Assembly: GCA_905250125.1 (NCBI GenBank) | Contig: CAJNOL010000239.1 | Span: 62,001 to 126,000 of the forward strand | Length of the DNA stretch: 64,000 nucleotides | Reading direction: 5' to 3' | Source of the DNA: Rotaria sordida | Lineage: Eukaryota; Rotifera; Eurotatoria; Philodinida; Philodinidae | Shown: one piece after another, positions 1 to 13,320 of the stretch | How the letters are laid out: the number at the start of each line of letters is the position of its first letter | Position numbering within the stretch: position 1 is the stretch's first letter | The notes under the pieces: generated by a model | Seen by the model: only the letters and a program-made list of their open reading frames with translations | Told to the model about the DNA's origin: nothing | The model's database searches: none | Position numbers and translations under genes: made by a program

Positions 1-2687
1 AACAAGTTATTGTTGCATTAGCAGAAAAACATCGTTCACATATACCATATCGAAATTCTATGATGACATCTGTATTACGTGATAGTCTTGGTGGAAATTG
101 TATGACAACAATGATTGCAACATGTTCAATTGATAAACGAAATATTGAAGTAAGAAATTTTTTCTTTTTCAAATTTTCTTATTTTTTTGTTTAAGGAAAC
201 AATATCAACTTGTCGATTTTCTCAACGTGTTGCATTAATTAAAAATGATGCTATACTTAATGAAGAATTAGATCCACGTTTATTAATTAATCAATTACGA
301 GCTGAAAATTTACAATTACGTAATCAAATTACAATGCAAAATGGTGATGAACAATTTAATGAACCATTAACACCTGAAATGATGGCCAAGTAAATTTTGA
401 AGAAGAAGAAAAAAAAATTAAATTTATTATTTTCTTTATTCTATTTAGATTAATTGAACAAGTTAAAGTTTATTTAGCTGATACAGATAATGAAGCAACA
501 TTAAATGTTGGTGCTGATATGCGTAAAATTGATCAATGTTATCGAGCATTTAAAGTAAGAAAGAATTTATTTTAATACATATAAAAATAATTATATTATT
601 ATATTAATAGAAATTATATCTTGAATTACAAGAACAAGCTAAAACAGTATCAACACAATCAACAAAAAATAGTCAACCAATTTATATAACACATGATATA
701 TCACCATATGATAGTAAAGAAGTTAAAGAATTAAAAGAAATTATTAAATTACGAGATAATGAAATTAGTATACTTGTGAATATGTTAAAAAAAGAAAAGA
801 AAACAGAATATCGACCATTTAATGAAAGGTAATCAATATTTATATATTTTGTTTTTTTTTATCAAATAAGATAATCTTTAAATTTTTAGTACGATACCTC
901 CAACTGGAAGTTCATTTTCATCGACTGATCGTGCTACAAATCAATGTAAGTTAAAGACAATAAAACCTTTTGAGATAATAGAAGAAAGATAATCACAATG
1001 TTTCAAAATATTTTTACTTTTTTCAAACTGCTAAATATATAAAAGCATAATCATAATCAAATAATTTATTACACTTGAAAATAAATCACAGAAATAGAAA
1101 GCAATATTGTTCTACTAAGAGAATTCTTTTTTGCGATAAAAATTCATCTACAGATGATGAGGAACTATATGATGAAGTAATTGAAATACACGGAGAGAAA
1201 AATGAACTATCTATCCAGAAGTATAACGTTTGGCACGAACACTCCCTGTTCTATTCCAACTTCATCAGCAACAAGCAAACGTACACTTAGCAAAATTGAT
1301 CGGATTTTAGAAAGCGAATCCAGAATCACTTGTTTCACTTACTTTTTTTCTGAAGTTTGAGATTATCTCATTTTTTTTTTGTTGTTGTTTATGGAAGAAA
1401 CTAAACAATATACTATATAAGAGAAACATATGCTTCTATGTCGTGATTTTTAGTTTATTAATACCGTCTTGCGTCTTATTTTTAGTATCGATTTACCGTA
1501 TTCATCTGCATTGATATCTTTTTCTGTTTATTTAATTATTTTATCAAGTTTTGCTATTTTTTTTTTGAGTAAAATATTTCATACGTTTCTGATCAATTGA
1601 TTAAGCTCTACAAACTAAAATAGAAAATTATAATTGAAAATTTTTTCAACTGAATAAATATAAATATATATGTTTATTGTAAATAGATCATTATCATCAT
1701 TTCTTCAATTATTAATTTCAGTGAAAAATATGTCTGCTGGTCGTCAAGAAGCATTTGATCATTTTCGACGAGATAATCCTCTTAATCAAAAACTTGAAGA
1801 ACATAAACGTATATTAAAACAACGTTATACAGAAGCTAAAACACTTGGAGAAGAAATAAATCAATGTCGAAATCGAATTAGTAATAATACAAAAATTATC
1901 TTTTTGTTTTTTTTTTTTTTTTATATATTTAATTTCATAGATCATATGAAAGGACAATATGAACAAATGCATTTACGTCTCGCTGCACAATTAACACAAG
2001 ATGAACTAGAAAAAAATCGAGGATTAAATGAATTACATACAACAATGGAACAAGAACAAATAAAGTAAAGAAAATTTTATTTGAAATTTTATTTTATTTT
2101 ATTTTATTTTTTTATAGATATCGTGAATGTTTTAATCGTTTAAAAAATATGAAACAAGAAATTGAACATATACAACATATTATTGAAAAAGATCGATTAC
2201 AATTGTTAAAAGATTTTGATGATTGGTGGGAACAACAATCTGAACAAGCAGTATGAAAAAGAAATAATTTCTTGAAAAATATTTGTTTTTTTTTTTCTTA
2301 TCATAGGAACAACAACGTCAATTATTAGAAATGAAACCATCAAACAGTAATGGCAATCTATCAAGACAAACAACAGTATCAGTAAGAAATTTCTGTTTTT
2401 TTTTTAAATTTTAAAATAAAATTGAAATTTTCTAGCTTCAATCAGATCATTCATCTGCACCAAGTAGTGCTTCTAAAACATCTCAACAGTACGTAGAAAT
2501 ATTAATACAATATGATATATACATATGTTTTGATTAGGTTGAATTTACCGTTAACAGGTGACAAAAAAACTGATGATGATATTTTAGCATTTGCTAATGC
2601 TCGACAAAGAATACTTTCACAAGCACATAAATGTAAGCAAAATATAAATAAGTTTAAGTCTTTATATTCTTTTCTTTTATTATAGGA
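1..2687 (+). CDS. KIF6: KIF6-like kinesin, 3' part of gene (partial)
   Basis: Microtubule motor of the kinesin-9 family; KIF6 is associated with cilia and axonemes in animals. The window opens inside the motor domain: the first exon reads [20 protein letters not shown], the conserved segment after switch II, followed by a coiled-coil stalk. Exons by eye: 1-149, 196-389, 449-554, 611-828, 890-945, 1722-1880, 1941-2064, 2118-2250, 2307-2381, 2436-2488, 2538-2632, 2686-2687. Reading frame is kept across every junction. The exon at 1722 carries [12 protein letters not shown], which is close to vertebrate KIF6 (MSVGRQEAF) and favours KIF6 over KIF9. The 776-base intron 946-1721 is far longer than its neighbours and holds no convincing exon. 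The stop appears to be a TGA split by the last intron (T at 2632, GA at 2686). The 5' half lies outside the window. Confidence 0.88.
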
Positions 2688-2693
2688 AATAAA

Positions 2694-4077
2694 TATTATT
2701 ATTATTATTATTATTAATCATTTATTTCCTTTCTTATTTTTTATTTTACTTTTTATGATAATTCTTTTTTTTTTTTTTTTGACTATTCTTATTTGTGTTT
2801 TTTTTTATTGTACAGCCTATTGTTTTTGTTATAAGAAAGAAATATTGAGACATTATTTTCATACATGTATAGATGATTATTAAAACAAAAAAAAAGACAA
2901 GAAGATTTAGGGAGTTGTGAGTTCTTTCAAATACGAGTTCTGGTTCACAAAACCCTGGAACTCACAGTTCCCTATTTGTTTGATTTTGTTTACATAAATA
3001 CAATTAAAACTATTTCATACAATTGAAGATTTTGGTTTTACTGTTGATTTGACAAATTTTGTTTATCAATTAACTGCTCGAGTTTCTTTGTTGTTAACGT
3101 AATGTTCTTTCTAATTAAACAAAAAACTTTTAAATTATTAAGCATCGAGTAATGAGAAAGTGAACAAGAAGAAATAACTGTATGTTGATTTTTTTTTTCT
3201 GAGAATAGCCAATAAATAACTAAAATCTTGATCCTTCACTTGTTTATGCACACAAAGAATCTCAGATATTAGTTGAAACAAACTCAGATCTGAACCTCGA
3301 TCGGTTTGGGTTCACAAAAGCGGGAACGTGCAGTTCTCTAATGAAGTTACTGTATGTTGTATTATATAAAAAAAGAATAATTTACAAAAAAAATTTATCA
3401 ATAAAACAAATAAATATAAAACAAAAAAAGTCATGATCAAAACAAAAAAGAAATTCATCACTTCACTTTTTATATTTTATTCTGTCATTTCGCCTTGCTT
3501 TTTTCTAGGATAAGTGCAAAACCAATACTCTACATCAATAATTTTTTCAATTCAACCAACACAATAGAAATTGATATTAAACTTTTTTATTTACATAGAC
3601 AAATCATTCTTTTTGCTGTTTATTTTTTCCTTACTGTCATATTCTTTCCTTACCTATTGTCTATTAAATAAGAGAAACAAAAATGAAGAAATAAACTTAA
3701 CAGGTATTGCCTTTTCTCATTCGTTAACAGTGTGAATGACGAAAAAACGAAAATGCAGATTAGACACTTTTATTAAGTAATAAAGGCTATTGCCAATTGG
3801 AGACTGGTAAAAAAAAACAAGAGAAGAACGAAAGAAACTATTCATAATTCAGCAGTGAAAGTTTCAACTGGTGTGGCACATATATTACATAAATACGATG
3901 CAAGAAGAATAACAAATCATCATGATCTTCATTCTAATCAGGTATAACAATAGAAATTAAAGAATAGGAATAACATCTGATATTAATTTCCATGGTTCAA
4001 GACATATATAGGTGTCTCTTTTTTTTATAATTGTTCTTTTATTCTATTGTATAGTAATATGATATAATAAATTAATT
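2694..4077. other. intergenic, AT-rich, with small hairpins
   Basis: No gene is visible. The tract holds an ATT microsatellite (about 2696-2716) and long T runs. A short inverted repeat lies at about 2909-2973, where gggagttgtgagttc pairs with ggaactcacagttccc. A related but diverged segment at about 3313-3342 repeats the ggttcacaaaa...gaac...cagttc pattern, so these may be remnants of a small repeat family. Confidence 0.5.
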
Positions 4078-5763
4078 ATGAATAATTCATTATATCGATT
4101 TATGTCTGTACCCACTAATGAAAATTATTTATCTATACCAACACTCGTACATCGACCATCAAGTCGAATATCAATGCAAACAAATAATTACGATATAGAT
4201 GATGATTTTAATTCACCATCAAATCATTGTAAATCATTGAAATATTTTTACCATCCATTTCAATCACATATTTATAATTTTCTTGAACGACCATGTGGTA
4301 TATATAGTTTTTTATATCATTTTACTGTATTTAGTATTGTTATTGGTTGTCTTGTTTACAGTTCAATATTAACTGTTTATATTGAACAATCATATTCAAT
4401 ATTATTTTGGATGGAATTTATACTTTTTATTTTATTTCTTATTGAATATATTGTTCGTGTATGGTCATCTGGTTGTCGAAATAAATATCATGGTTATCAT
4501 GGTCGTTTATTATTTATGTGTAAATTAATGTGTATTATTGATTTATGTGTTATTATTGGTTATGGTATATTATTATTTTTAGGTTTAAATAATACACAAT
4601 TTAATGTACAACTTATAAGATATGTTAGAATTTTACAAATACTTCGATTTCTTCATGTTGATCGACGTCTTACATCATGGCGTTTACTTGGTTCTGTTAT
4701 ATATGATCATCGTTATGAATTAGTTGCTACACTTTATTTTTGTTTTATTTTTTTAATTGTTATTGCTTATTTAATATGGTTAGTTGAAAAAGATGTAAGT
4801 AAACCATCTAATGAAGATATGTTTCATAGTTTTGCTGATACACTTTGGTGGGCTATTGTGACAATGGTAAGTTAAAAAAGAAAATCTTCTTTTTTTTGTT
4901 ATTTTTATTATTTAACTTTATAGACAACAATTGGATATGGTGATAAATATCCTCGTACATATATTGGTAAAATGATAACATCCTGTTTATGTATTTGTGG
5001 TGTAGCCTTTTGGACATTACCATCGGGAATTATTGGTTCTGGTTTTGCTTTAAAAGTTCAACAAAAAAAACGTGAACAACAATTTAATCGTTTGATTCCT
5101 GCTGCTGCTAATCTAATTCAAAATTGGTGGCGTTTAATTGCATCTCGTCATCCAAATACAAAAGCAACATGGCGTATTTATCGTATTGAAATAAAACGAA
5201 CAAATAAATTCAGTCGTCATATTGGTTCTGAATTTACTGTGACTACTTCAAATAGTACAAACAGTACACCACGTATGCGTAATGAATTAAATGCTTTATC
5301 TAGTGGTATATTATTAGATAAAATTTCATGGCGTAAAGTTGATGGAATTGAAGATCTTGATACCAATCAACTTACTGCTATACGAATGATACGTATTATT
5401 AAATATCATTCAGCTAGAAGAAAATTTCGTGAAGCACATAAATCATATGATTTTAAAGATATTATGGATGAGAATGTACGAGGAAATATAAAAGTTATGT
5501 ATGCACTTGCTGATATACAACGACGTTTAGATCAAACATTAGTTTTATCAAAATCATATCCAAGTCTTATATCCGATCATGAACAATTTACATTAAATAC
5601 AAAATTACAACGATTAGAAATAAAAATAGGTGAACTTGAAAAAAAAACAAATCATGTTATTTCATTACTTGAAGAATTATGTCAACGTTCAAATAATGAA
5701 GGAACAAATATAACAATGAATTGTATACCAGTAGTAGCCGAAGAATTAACATCGAGAAAATGA
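4078..5763 (+). CDS. KCNQ (Kv7)-type voltage-gated potassium channel
   Basis: Forms a slow voltage-gated K+ channel in the plasma membrane. Two exons, 4078-4866 and 4924-5763, split by a 57-base intron that falls just before the selectivity filter; product 542 aa. The N-terminal YNFLERPCGIYSFLYHFTVF matches the segment before S1 in KCNQ channels. Six membrane segments follow. S4 is IRYVRILQILRFLHVDRR, the pore filter is TTIGYGD (264-270), and S6 ends GSGFALKVQQKKREQQFNR. The KCNQ-specific C-terminus is present: calmodulin-binding helix A (AAANLIQNWWRLI), helix B, and the assembly helix ending IQRRLDQTL. S6 has PSG at 296-298 where KCNQ proteins usually have PAG. The protein is shorter than vertebrate KCNQs (about 650-870 aa), mostly through short linkers. 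I cannot tell which KCNQ paralogue group it belongs to. Confidence 0.95.
4867..4923 (+). other. 57-base intron typical of this genome
   Basis: A clean GT-AG intron (gtaagttaaaaaag ... aactttatag) with a T-rich 3' end. Splicing joins the pore helix to the K+ filter without a frame change. It is listed as the reference example of the short intron class that breaks nearly every gene here. Confidence 0.9.
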
Positions 5764-6914
5764 TATGATCACAATATTTAGTCTTGCTTATTTTCTGTTT
5801 ATTCTCTTGTAATTAATTAAATTGTTTATTTAATGTAATCTATGTGATTGTATCAATAAAAATAGAACAACAAAACAAAAATGAAAGTGAAATAAAAATA
5901 GAAACGTACGGAATAATCATGTGTCTGAATACATATGATCTTTTTCAATGAAAATTACAGTGCAGACATTTGCTATGATTCACCTAAAATATTAATGTAT
6001 GTTGATGAAAAGATCAAAATGAATCCGGAGTGTAAATAAAGTATAATTAATAATATTCGTTATCTAACAGATATTTTTTTAGAAGAAATCAACATAGTTT
6101 GCACCATGGAAAAAGATTTTAATGAGTTCATTCGGCAGATATATTGAGTAATAGTTTACAAAACTTTCGAATTTCCTAGATAACAAAAATATGAACTTTG
6201 TACATTAACATATGTTTACTGGTATCTACTATATAACTTAAAGTCTTGTTCACTAGTCGGTTCAGATGCTAGTTTCTTTTCTGCAAAAAGATCTGATTTT
6301 GATTGTTTCGCCTATTAGCATAAAAATTTGAAGATTATGAAATTCCTTTAAAAAAACAAAATTCTGCGAAGATTTTAATAATTTTGAGAATGATTATCCA
6401 ATTGTCAAAATCATAAATTAATAACTATTTATATTCTATAATTATTTTCATTAATTCAATCAAACTACTTTCTATATAAACAATCATCATGAAAAATGAA
6501 TTAATTATTCATTTGTTGTTATTCGTAGAATTTGTATTTATTGACAATATAATATTTTGTTATATATTTAGTTTAGACAATGATATTCGTTTATATTAAA
6601 TTTTTATTTTTATGTTCTGAGTTTATTCTATCTATCCAACACAAAAGATTAAAATTCATTTGATATTTTTGAAAATTTCTATCGCATGTTATTAACGACA
6701 ACTACCGGTAATGTCCGATGATTGGACATTTAAAAAAAAAATAAAATATAAATCTATCAATAGATAGATCATAGACTCGTTCTGTTTGTATGTACACGTA
6801 CTCTTGTCTTATTGAATTCCTTCGTTATCACATCGAACTATTATAACTGATTCTTCTTTTGTAACAATCAATCATTTAATTAAAACCCGAGAGAGAGAGA
6901 AGAAAAAAAAAACA
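5764..6914. other. intergenic between KCNQ and ELMO
   Basis: No coding signal seen. A small hairpin at about 6709-6730 (aatgtccgatgattggacatt) and a GA run (about 6889-6900) just upstream of the ELMO start are the only structures noticed. The last ~100 bases are the presumed ELMO promoter/5' UTR. Confidence 0.5.
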
Positions 6915-9900
6915 ATGGCAAGAGTATCGAATAATAAAATAAAAATTGGTGTACATTGGAAAAATTCTTTATTAATCGATATACCACCTTCGACTAGTCC
7001 TCGTCATCCGAAACTTATTGAACTTGATCCAGTTTGTATCTTATTAAATATTATTGAAATATTTCTATTTTCTTTTACTTTTCTTTTCATCTCTCGAAGA
7101 GCATTCCATTGAATGATTATATTAAAAAAATATGTGATGAGTAAGTTAAATAATCTTTTTCATCAATTAATTTCTCTTTTCATAGTTGGAAAATTCCTTT
7201 ATCAAATTCAATTCATTATGCACTTCGATATGATGATACTCATAAATTTGTTACTGAACAAGTAAAATAATGCTTTGTGCTATTTTTGTATCCTTTTAAG
7301 TATTAGAAAATTTATTTTTTAGAATCGTTATCAAATTCCTACTGGTCAAGTTTTTTATCTTTCACTTTCACATGTAAATAAATTTAGTGTCTTTTTGTTT
7401 CTATTGAATCATTTTTTTTTTATTCTATTTAAAAAACAAAAAGGAAGATGAAGTTCAAGATATATTAAAATATCTTTCATCAAATGATTATCAACGATAT
7501 GATTTAACTGTACTTGAACGATTAAAATTAGCTGGTGAAGATGAAACATTTGCACTTGAATTTGTTCAACAAAATGGTCTTCAATATTTATTAAAATTAT
7601 TTACTCATGATGGAAAATTAAATAAGTTAGTTTATTTAATTCTTTCTTTATTATTTTTATTAAAATTTAGTTATGAAAATTTTACACCAAATCTACTTCG
7701 TTCACTTCATAATATAATGATAAATCAACAAGCTATTCATTGGGATAATCTTGAATCTATTAATACAATTGTTGATCAAGTAAAAAAAAAAAAAACTATA
7801 AAATTCGAATAATTTATTATTTAGTTAATATTCGGTATTAATGCATCAAAAATTCCTTGTTTACATTCATCATCAGCAATGATGATACTTCATTCAATTA
7901 TTAATATTGAATCAAAATATTCATCAAAAATTATTCAAACACTTGAAATATCACATTTACTTGATTATTGTAACAAGTAGATATATTTTTTCTTTTTATT
8001 CTAATGTATTATTAAGAAAATTTCCAATATTTTTTATTTTAGACAGCATGATACTGAAACACAATATTATGCATTATCATTAATTAATGTGATTATGAGT
8101 AAAAGTGATCAACTACTTCGTTCTGTAAGCAAATTTTTTCTTTTGTAAAAATTTTAAAAGAAATTTTTTTTATTTTAGTCATTAGTAAGGACTATGTCAA
8201 ATATAATTGTTTCAACAAATCTTCGTGAACTTGTACAATTAATAATTACTAGTGTATGAGTTTATATTTTCTATAATTTTTTTTTTTATTATTATAATTG
8301 TGTTTATTAAAGGATGAACATTCGAATAATGATTCCTATACATCTATGGATATCTCAATACAATCAACACGAGTTCGTATTGATTTACTAAACTTTCTAG
8401 TCTTATTGACAGCGATATAACTATTAGATAGTTCTCTTTATTTTTGTTTCATAGGCAATGTTCACTATGCACTAAAGCCCTGCGAAGTCAAAGTTTTTTT
8501 TTGACACCGAAAAACTCTGAATTTTTTTTTTGTTTTGAATAGTATATATATTTCCTTTTGTGCTAGTTGTTAACGAGAATATCTCTCTGATGTTCTTCTT
8601 TTTTCTTGAAATTTATTTATGAATCTATAAAGTAATGTATTATTGTTCATTACTTAACATACGATCATTTAGATTTCGTCGAGTTTCGAAGTCCGATGTA
8701 GAATTCTGCTTTATACAGCCTAGTTTTGAACAAAGGTATTGGAATTGAATTGTTGTGAAACTATTGACTATACTCTTTTTGGAAATCTATAGTATATAAT
8801 TAGTGAATTAATGCATAGTAACTGATGTTTTTCTAAAATATATCCTTTATTACAAGTTAACAGATGTAAAAGTTTTGAAAATATAAAATCTTTGTTTTCT
8901 TAAATTTTATTTTTAAAATAAATATTTTTCTTTATAGTATGTTACTCGTTCATTACTTATTCAACAATTATGTCTTTTACAAAGATTTTATTTGAATGAA
9001 TTATATACAAGTTCAATGAATACATCATCCGATCGATTCGATACGGTTTGAATATAAAATTTATTTGAAAATTTTTTTTTTTTCATTTTAATAATATATA
9101 GAAATATCGTGATATGATTTTGGAATTACGACGAAGTGCATTTGATACAGATTTATTATTATCTGATCAAAGTTGTCAAGATTTAAGTATTCGAGTATCA
9201 CCAGGAAATATAAATGAAACAATATCAACAATGAATTCTCGTCGAGTTGAAGCATTACAACGTGATTATGAACGACTTGGATTTCAAGTTAAAACATTTA
9301 AAGAAAAAAAGAATTTTATAAACTTGAACAAAATTCTTTTTTTGTTTTTTTGTAGGATCTTCGAGAACCAATAAGAGATTTTCAAATAATTCCACCAGGT
9401 ATTTTATCATTACAAAATTTATTCTATTTTTGTATTCATCAAAAAAATGATTTTATTCGAGTATGTTAAATTTTAAATATTTTTGTTTTAATCGATAATT
9501 TATATTTAGTTTGTTCTTGAAAATTCATGTAAAACACTTCAACAACAATGTCCATTAGTTAAATCAGCTATTGAAATTACACGAATACTTTGTAAACTTT
9601 TTTATATTGGCGTTGAACGTAAATATTTTATTTAAATATTAAGAATTAAAAAAAAAAAAACTTCTTTAGCAAATCGACATCAAATACATAAAGATTATTT
9701 CTTACTCTTCTACACAATATCATCATTTTTTGAACAAGCATTTGTTCGTTGTCTACTTTTATTTAATAAAACATGGAAAGAAATGCGTGCTTGTGATGTT
9801 GATTTTCAAGTGGTATGAGTTGAATTTTATCATTTAAAATAAATAAATATATTCTATTTGTTTTTTTTTATATATTAGGTTAGTTCAGTTGTATATCAAC

Positions 9901-11834
9901 AAATTTCACAATCACTTGATGATATTTCTTTAATAAATTCATCAACAACAGTAACAAATAAAACAATACTATCATCATATTCACCTTCAAAAAGTCAAAC
10001 ATTATTATCACCAGTAATTAAATCAACAATGAATACATCATTAACGTCAATTATTTTACAACGATTTACATTTGATTATTTTTTTGAACGATTAAATACA
10101 AATAATTATAAAGATATATGTAGACGACGTGATGAACAAGAATTAAAAAGAGAAGAAACAATTATGAAATTACCGATTGTTGAGTATGAATTTCAATTCA
10201 ATTAAAATATATAAAAAGAAAATATTATTTTTTCTTTAGAACATTAAAAGAACGTTTAAGATCACATGTTCAATCCTTAACACGTCAAGCTCGACTTAAA
10301 ACAATGAAAAAAGGTCAAATATTTATGACTTATGAAAGTCGTTCTGGTGCAAAAAAAACAAAAAGTAATTTTTTATTATATACAATAATAATATTTCATT
10401 GATTTTTTAAATAGATCGTTCAATGTTTTGGCAATTACTTGATAATGAAAAACATGTACAATGTAGTGAACCACCAACAACAATCATCAAAGAACATAAT
10501 ACAAGAGATAGTTCAATAACAAGTCTTACTAGAACAATGAGTATGTTAATTTTTTACCCTTTTAATAGTAATTTTAAAAGAGTCACTTGGTAAATAAAAT
10601 AATCTTATAAATAGACTATTAGCCATTCTAATATGCCGATTGTGTAGTCAAACTCATTAGCTATCTTTCTCTCTTGATGTAGAGTGATTTTAAGTATTCC
10701 AATGATTATATGCTAGAAAATAAGGATTCAATAGCATGAAACATTCGGATTTTTTTTCTTTCATGACAGGATTGCGTGGGACAAAAAGTAGTGTATGTCT
10801 CACGCTATTGAAATAATGGAAGAAGGAAATAAATATATAAAAAACTAATTTTGACATGGTACATGTATGTTCGACACATTGTTAAATAATGACCTATTTT
10901 TCTTTGAAACATTGCATTATCACTGAAGATATTTTATTCATATTAAATATTATTTGAAGATCTCATGTAATGAGATTTACAATACATGTACTAACTTTAT
11001 TCTTAATTGTTTTCTATCTATTCAATAGTGACAACATAATTTATTTTGTACCTAATTATTTTATAATTTGTCAAACTATTATGGAAGTGTTGAGACTTCT
11101 ATTTATCATTAGTAGATTTCTTATGAAAACATATTTTTGAAATTCTATGCATCATTTTGTTTTTATAATCAATCTACAAGTAGTCACTCTAGTGCTTAGT
11201 GAAAACTAAATATTTCAGTCGATAGATTAAAATTAATTAATTCAATTAACAAAAATCTTTATGTTTATTATTCTCTTTTTGATTTTTTTAATATAAATAT
11301 TAAACTTATATTGAATAATTCTACAAGAAATTTTATTTAGTTCCACTTGAAAATATTAAAGATATTCAATGTAATATTGATCAATTACGTTCCGGTACTT
11401 TGAATACACAAGAACGAATTCCAAAAATTCCTCGTCATGTAAATATTTATCATTTCTTTTTAATTAGTAATCTTTTATTCTTTTAATAGAGTAATGCACA
11501 TATGACTGTAACAATTATTCTTCAAAATGATACAACATATACATTATTATGTGAAAATGATTATGATATGTCATGTTGGAATGATGGATTTAATATTCTT
11601 TTACATAAAGAAGTAAAATTAAAAATAATTCTAATATTTTATTTATTTATTTATTTATTTCTCTATTTAATACAGATGGATAGTTTTTATGCTCGAGAAG
11701 AAATGGAATTATTATTAAATTTACTTTGTCAACTTCAAATATTGGAATTAGATAGTCCATCAATTATTTTACCACAACATCAATTACCTGTTCCTATTCG
11801 TTTACCACCAATTCGTCCTGTATCTTCAACATAG
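6915..11834 (+). CDS. ELMO: ELMO (engulfment and cell motility) protein
   Basis: ELMO proteins partner with DOCK exchange factors to activate Rac in cell-corpse engulfment and migration. 21 exons by eye: 6915-7031, 7100-7140, 7186-7261, 7323-7373, 7444-7625, 7671-7779, 7825-7976, 8043-8124, 8179-8253, 8313-8372, 8938-9045, 9102-9287, 9356-9460, 9510-9618, 9670-9812, 9879-10183, 10240-10364, 10415-10540, 11341-11438, 11490-11612, 11676-11834. All phases match, giving 843 aa (vertebrate ELMO about 720-730). The N-terminal Ras-binding-like and armadillo region is followed by the ELMO domain (YRDMILELRRSAFD, LGFQ, FVLENSCK, LLFNKTWKEMRA), a C-terminal PH-like domain (from about residue 640) and a proline-rich tail (VPIRLPPIRP) that suits DOCK SH3 binding. 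The extra length lies mainly in a Ser/Thr-rich insert in the exon at 9879. Which of ELMO1/2/3 it corresponds to cannot be said. Confidence 0.93.
10727..10813. mobile_element. possible small MITE in ELMO intron 18
   Basis: Imperfect terminal inverted repeats of about 17 bases (ttcaatagcatgaaaca / tgtctcacgctattgaa) enclose about 50 bases inside the 800-base intron 10541-11340. No clear target duplication was found. The intron's unusual length fits one or more insertions. Confidence 0.4.
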
Positions 11835-12024
11835 TATATTTTTTTTTCTACCTTAAATTGATCTTTAATATTTAACTACAAAAAAAAAAAACAAAATTGA
11901 ATTCTCATCTATATTTGTATATTTATTTTTTTTCTTCTTTTGGTATAATGATCTTTTATTTTTAGATTTATATTTAATTAACTTTTTTTTTTCCTTTGTT
12001 TAATACAACGAAAAAAAAAATCGA

Positions 12025-12474
12025 ATGGATTTAACAGTTCGTAAACAACAACAACAGCCATCACCAGCTCCTCCATCACGACCTATTTTAAATCCAGCAG
12101 CACCAACTAGTATGTTACAAAGTTCATCTAGTCAAAATTCTCCTCATTTACCTCCTCCTCCACCTACAACAACTACTGTTCCTTCGCAAAATTCAATTTC
12201 TCAACAACAAATCAAACAACAATCTCATCAATATGTTCCTGTACCACCTGTTGTTCAACAACAATTACATCAAGTTCAACAACATCAACAACGTGTTATG
12301 CATCAATCAAAATATGTTCAATTACTTAATGTTATTGAAGAAATGGGCAAAGATATTAAACCAACATATGCAGGAAATAAAAATTCAGCTGAACGTTTAA
12401 GACGTGCTATTGCTTCAGCTCGTGTACTTGTTCGTGAATGTCAACTTGAATGTGATCGAAATAGTCGACCTTAG
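12025..12474 (+). CDS. CDK2AP1: CDK2-associated protein 1/2-like (DOC-1 family)
   Basis: CDK2AP1/2 are small nuclear proteins that bind CDK2 and are stable subunits of the NuRD chromatin-remodelling complex. Intronless, 149 aa. The C-terminal ~58 residues (92-149) hold the family signature: [19 protein letters not shown], then [16 protein letters not shown] and [15 protein letters not shown], nearly collinear with human CDK2AP1. The N-terminal 90 residues are low complexity, rich in Q, P and S, with a QQQQ run, a PPPPP run and two Q-rich clusters; this is longer than in vertebrates (115 aa total in human CDK2AP1). It starts 190 bases after the ELMO stop on the same strand, with a T-rich spacer that probably contains the ELMO 3' UTR and its own promoter. 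Confidence 0.92.
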   Translation: MDLTVRKQQQQPSPAPPSRPILNPAAPTSMLQSSSSQNSPHLPPPPPTTTTVPSQNSISQQQIKQQSHQYVPVPPVVQQQLHQVQQHQQRVMHQSKYVQLLNVIEEMGKDIKPTYAGNKNSAERLRRAIASARVLVRECQLECDRNSRP

Positions 12475-13320
12475 AAAAAAAAAGAAAATAAAACGATAAA
12501 ATAAATTATGTAAATATAATATTTGTTTGTTATTATTTCTTATCTAAAATAAATCATTCTATCAAATTAAATATTGACAAAAAACAATTAAATTTATTTC
12601 AATAAGTAGAAGTTAAATAATTCGTGTAATTAATAGATTTTATGTTACTAATATTGATTCTACATTCCTGAACAAAATACCTACATCATATTTGCTTAAA
12701 AGCAAACATTGAATTATGATAAATAATATCTATTGTTGCCTTTTCTACAAGCAAATGAATTTATCTTTAAAGATTTCATCCATCAAAACTCGATTTCTAC
12801 TTGAGCAAGTGAAATTCTGATAGTGTCGCTGACTCACATGTCTGATAGAATATGGACATATAAAATTTTCAGATCTTTATCCCCTGTGATGACTGAAATT
12901 CGACGATAGTGAAAGACTTTTATCCAGGAGATATATTTCAAATACTTTTTGTTTTTATTTTTATTATTTGTAATTGTGATTTATTTATAGTATTTTTTTC
13001 ATCTTTATTAGGTATTATCTCTTTGAATTGATTTCATTTTGATTATAATATCGAAATTGATGAAAATGATTTACATATTTGCTGGTACATAGCACAAAAT
13101 TTCATTTGATAAACTTCATATATTTTAATAAGATTTAAATTATACTGCGCTCACAAATTGAATTTTTGTTTTTTTCAATAAGTTTTTCTTATTGTGACAA
13201 CATTGTAAAAATCACCATATTCTATTTACTTATTAATTTTACTAACATAAAATATATTAAAGACAAAATACAAATATAGAATACAACAATAAATTACTGT
13301 TTGTCTTCGTTATTAAATCA
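12475..13320. other. intergenic between convergent CDK2AP and MRI1 genes
   Basis: AT-rich tail-to-tail spacer that should carry both 3' UTRs. No coding signal, repeat family or RNA gene was recognised. Confidence 0.5.

Noticed and set aside
1075..1290. 71-codon open frame inside KIF6 intron 5
   Set aside because: Starts at TTG, has no matching splice phases and no KIF6 similarity; probably chance, though an undetected exon is not fully excluded.
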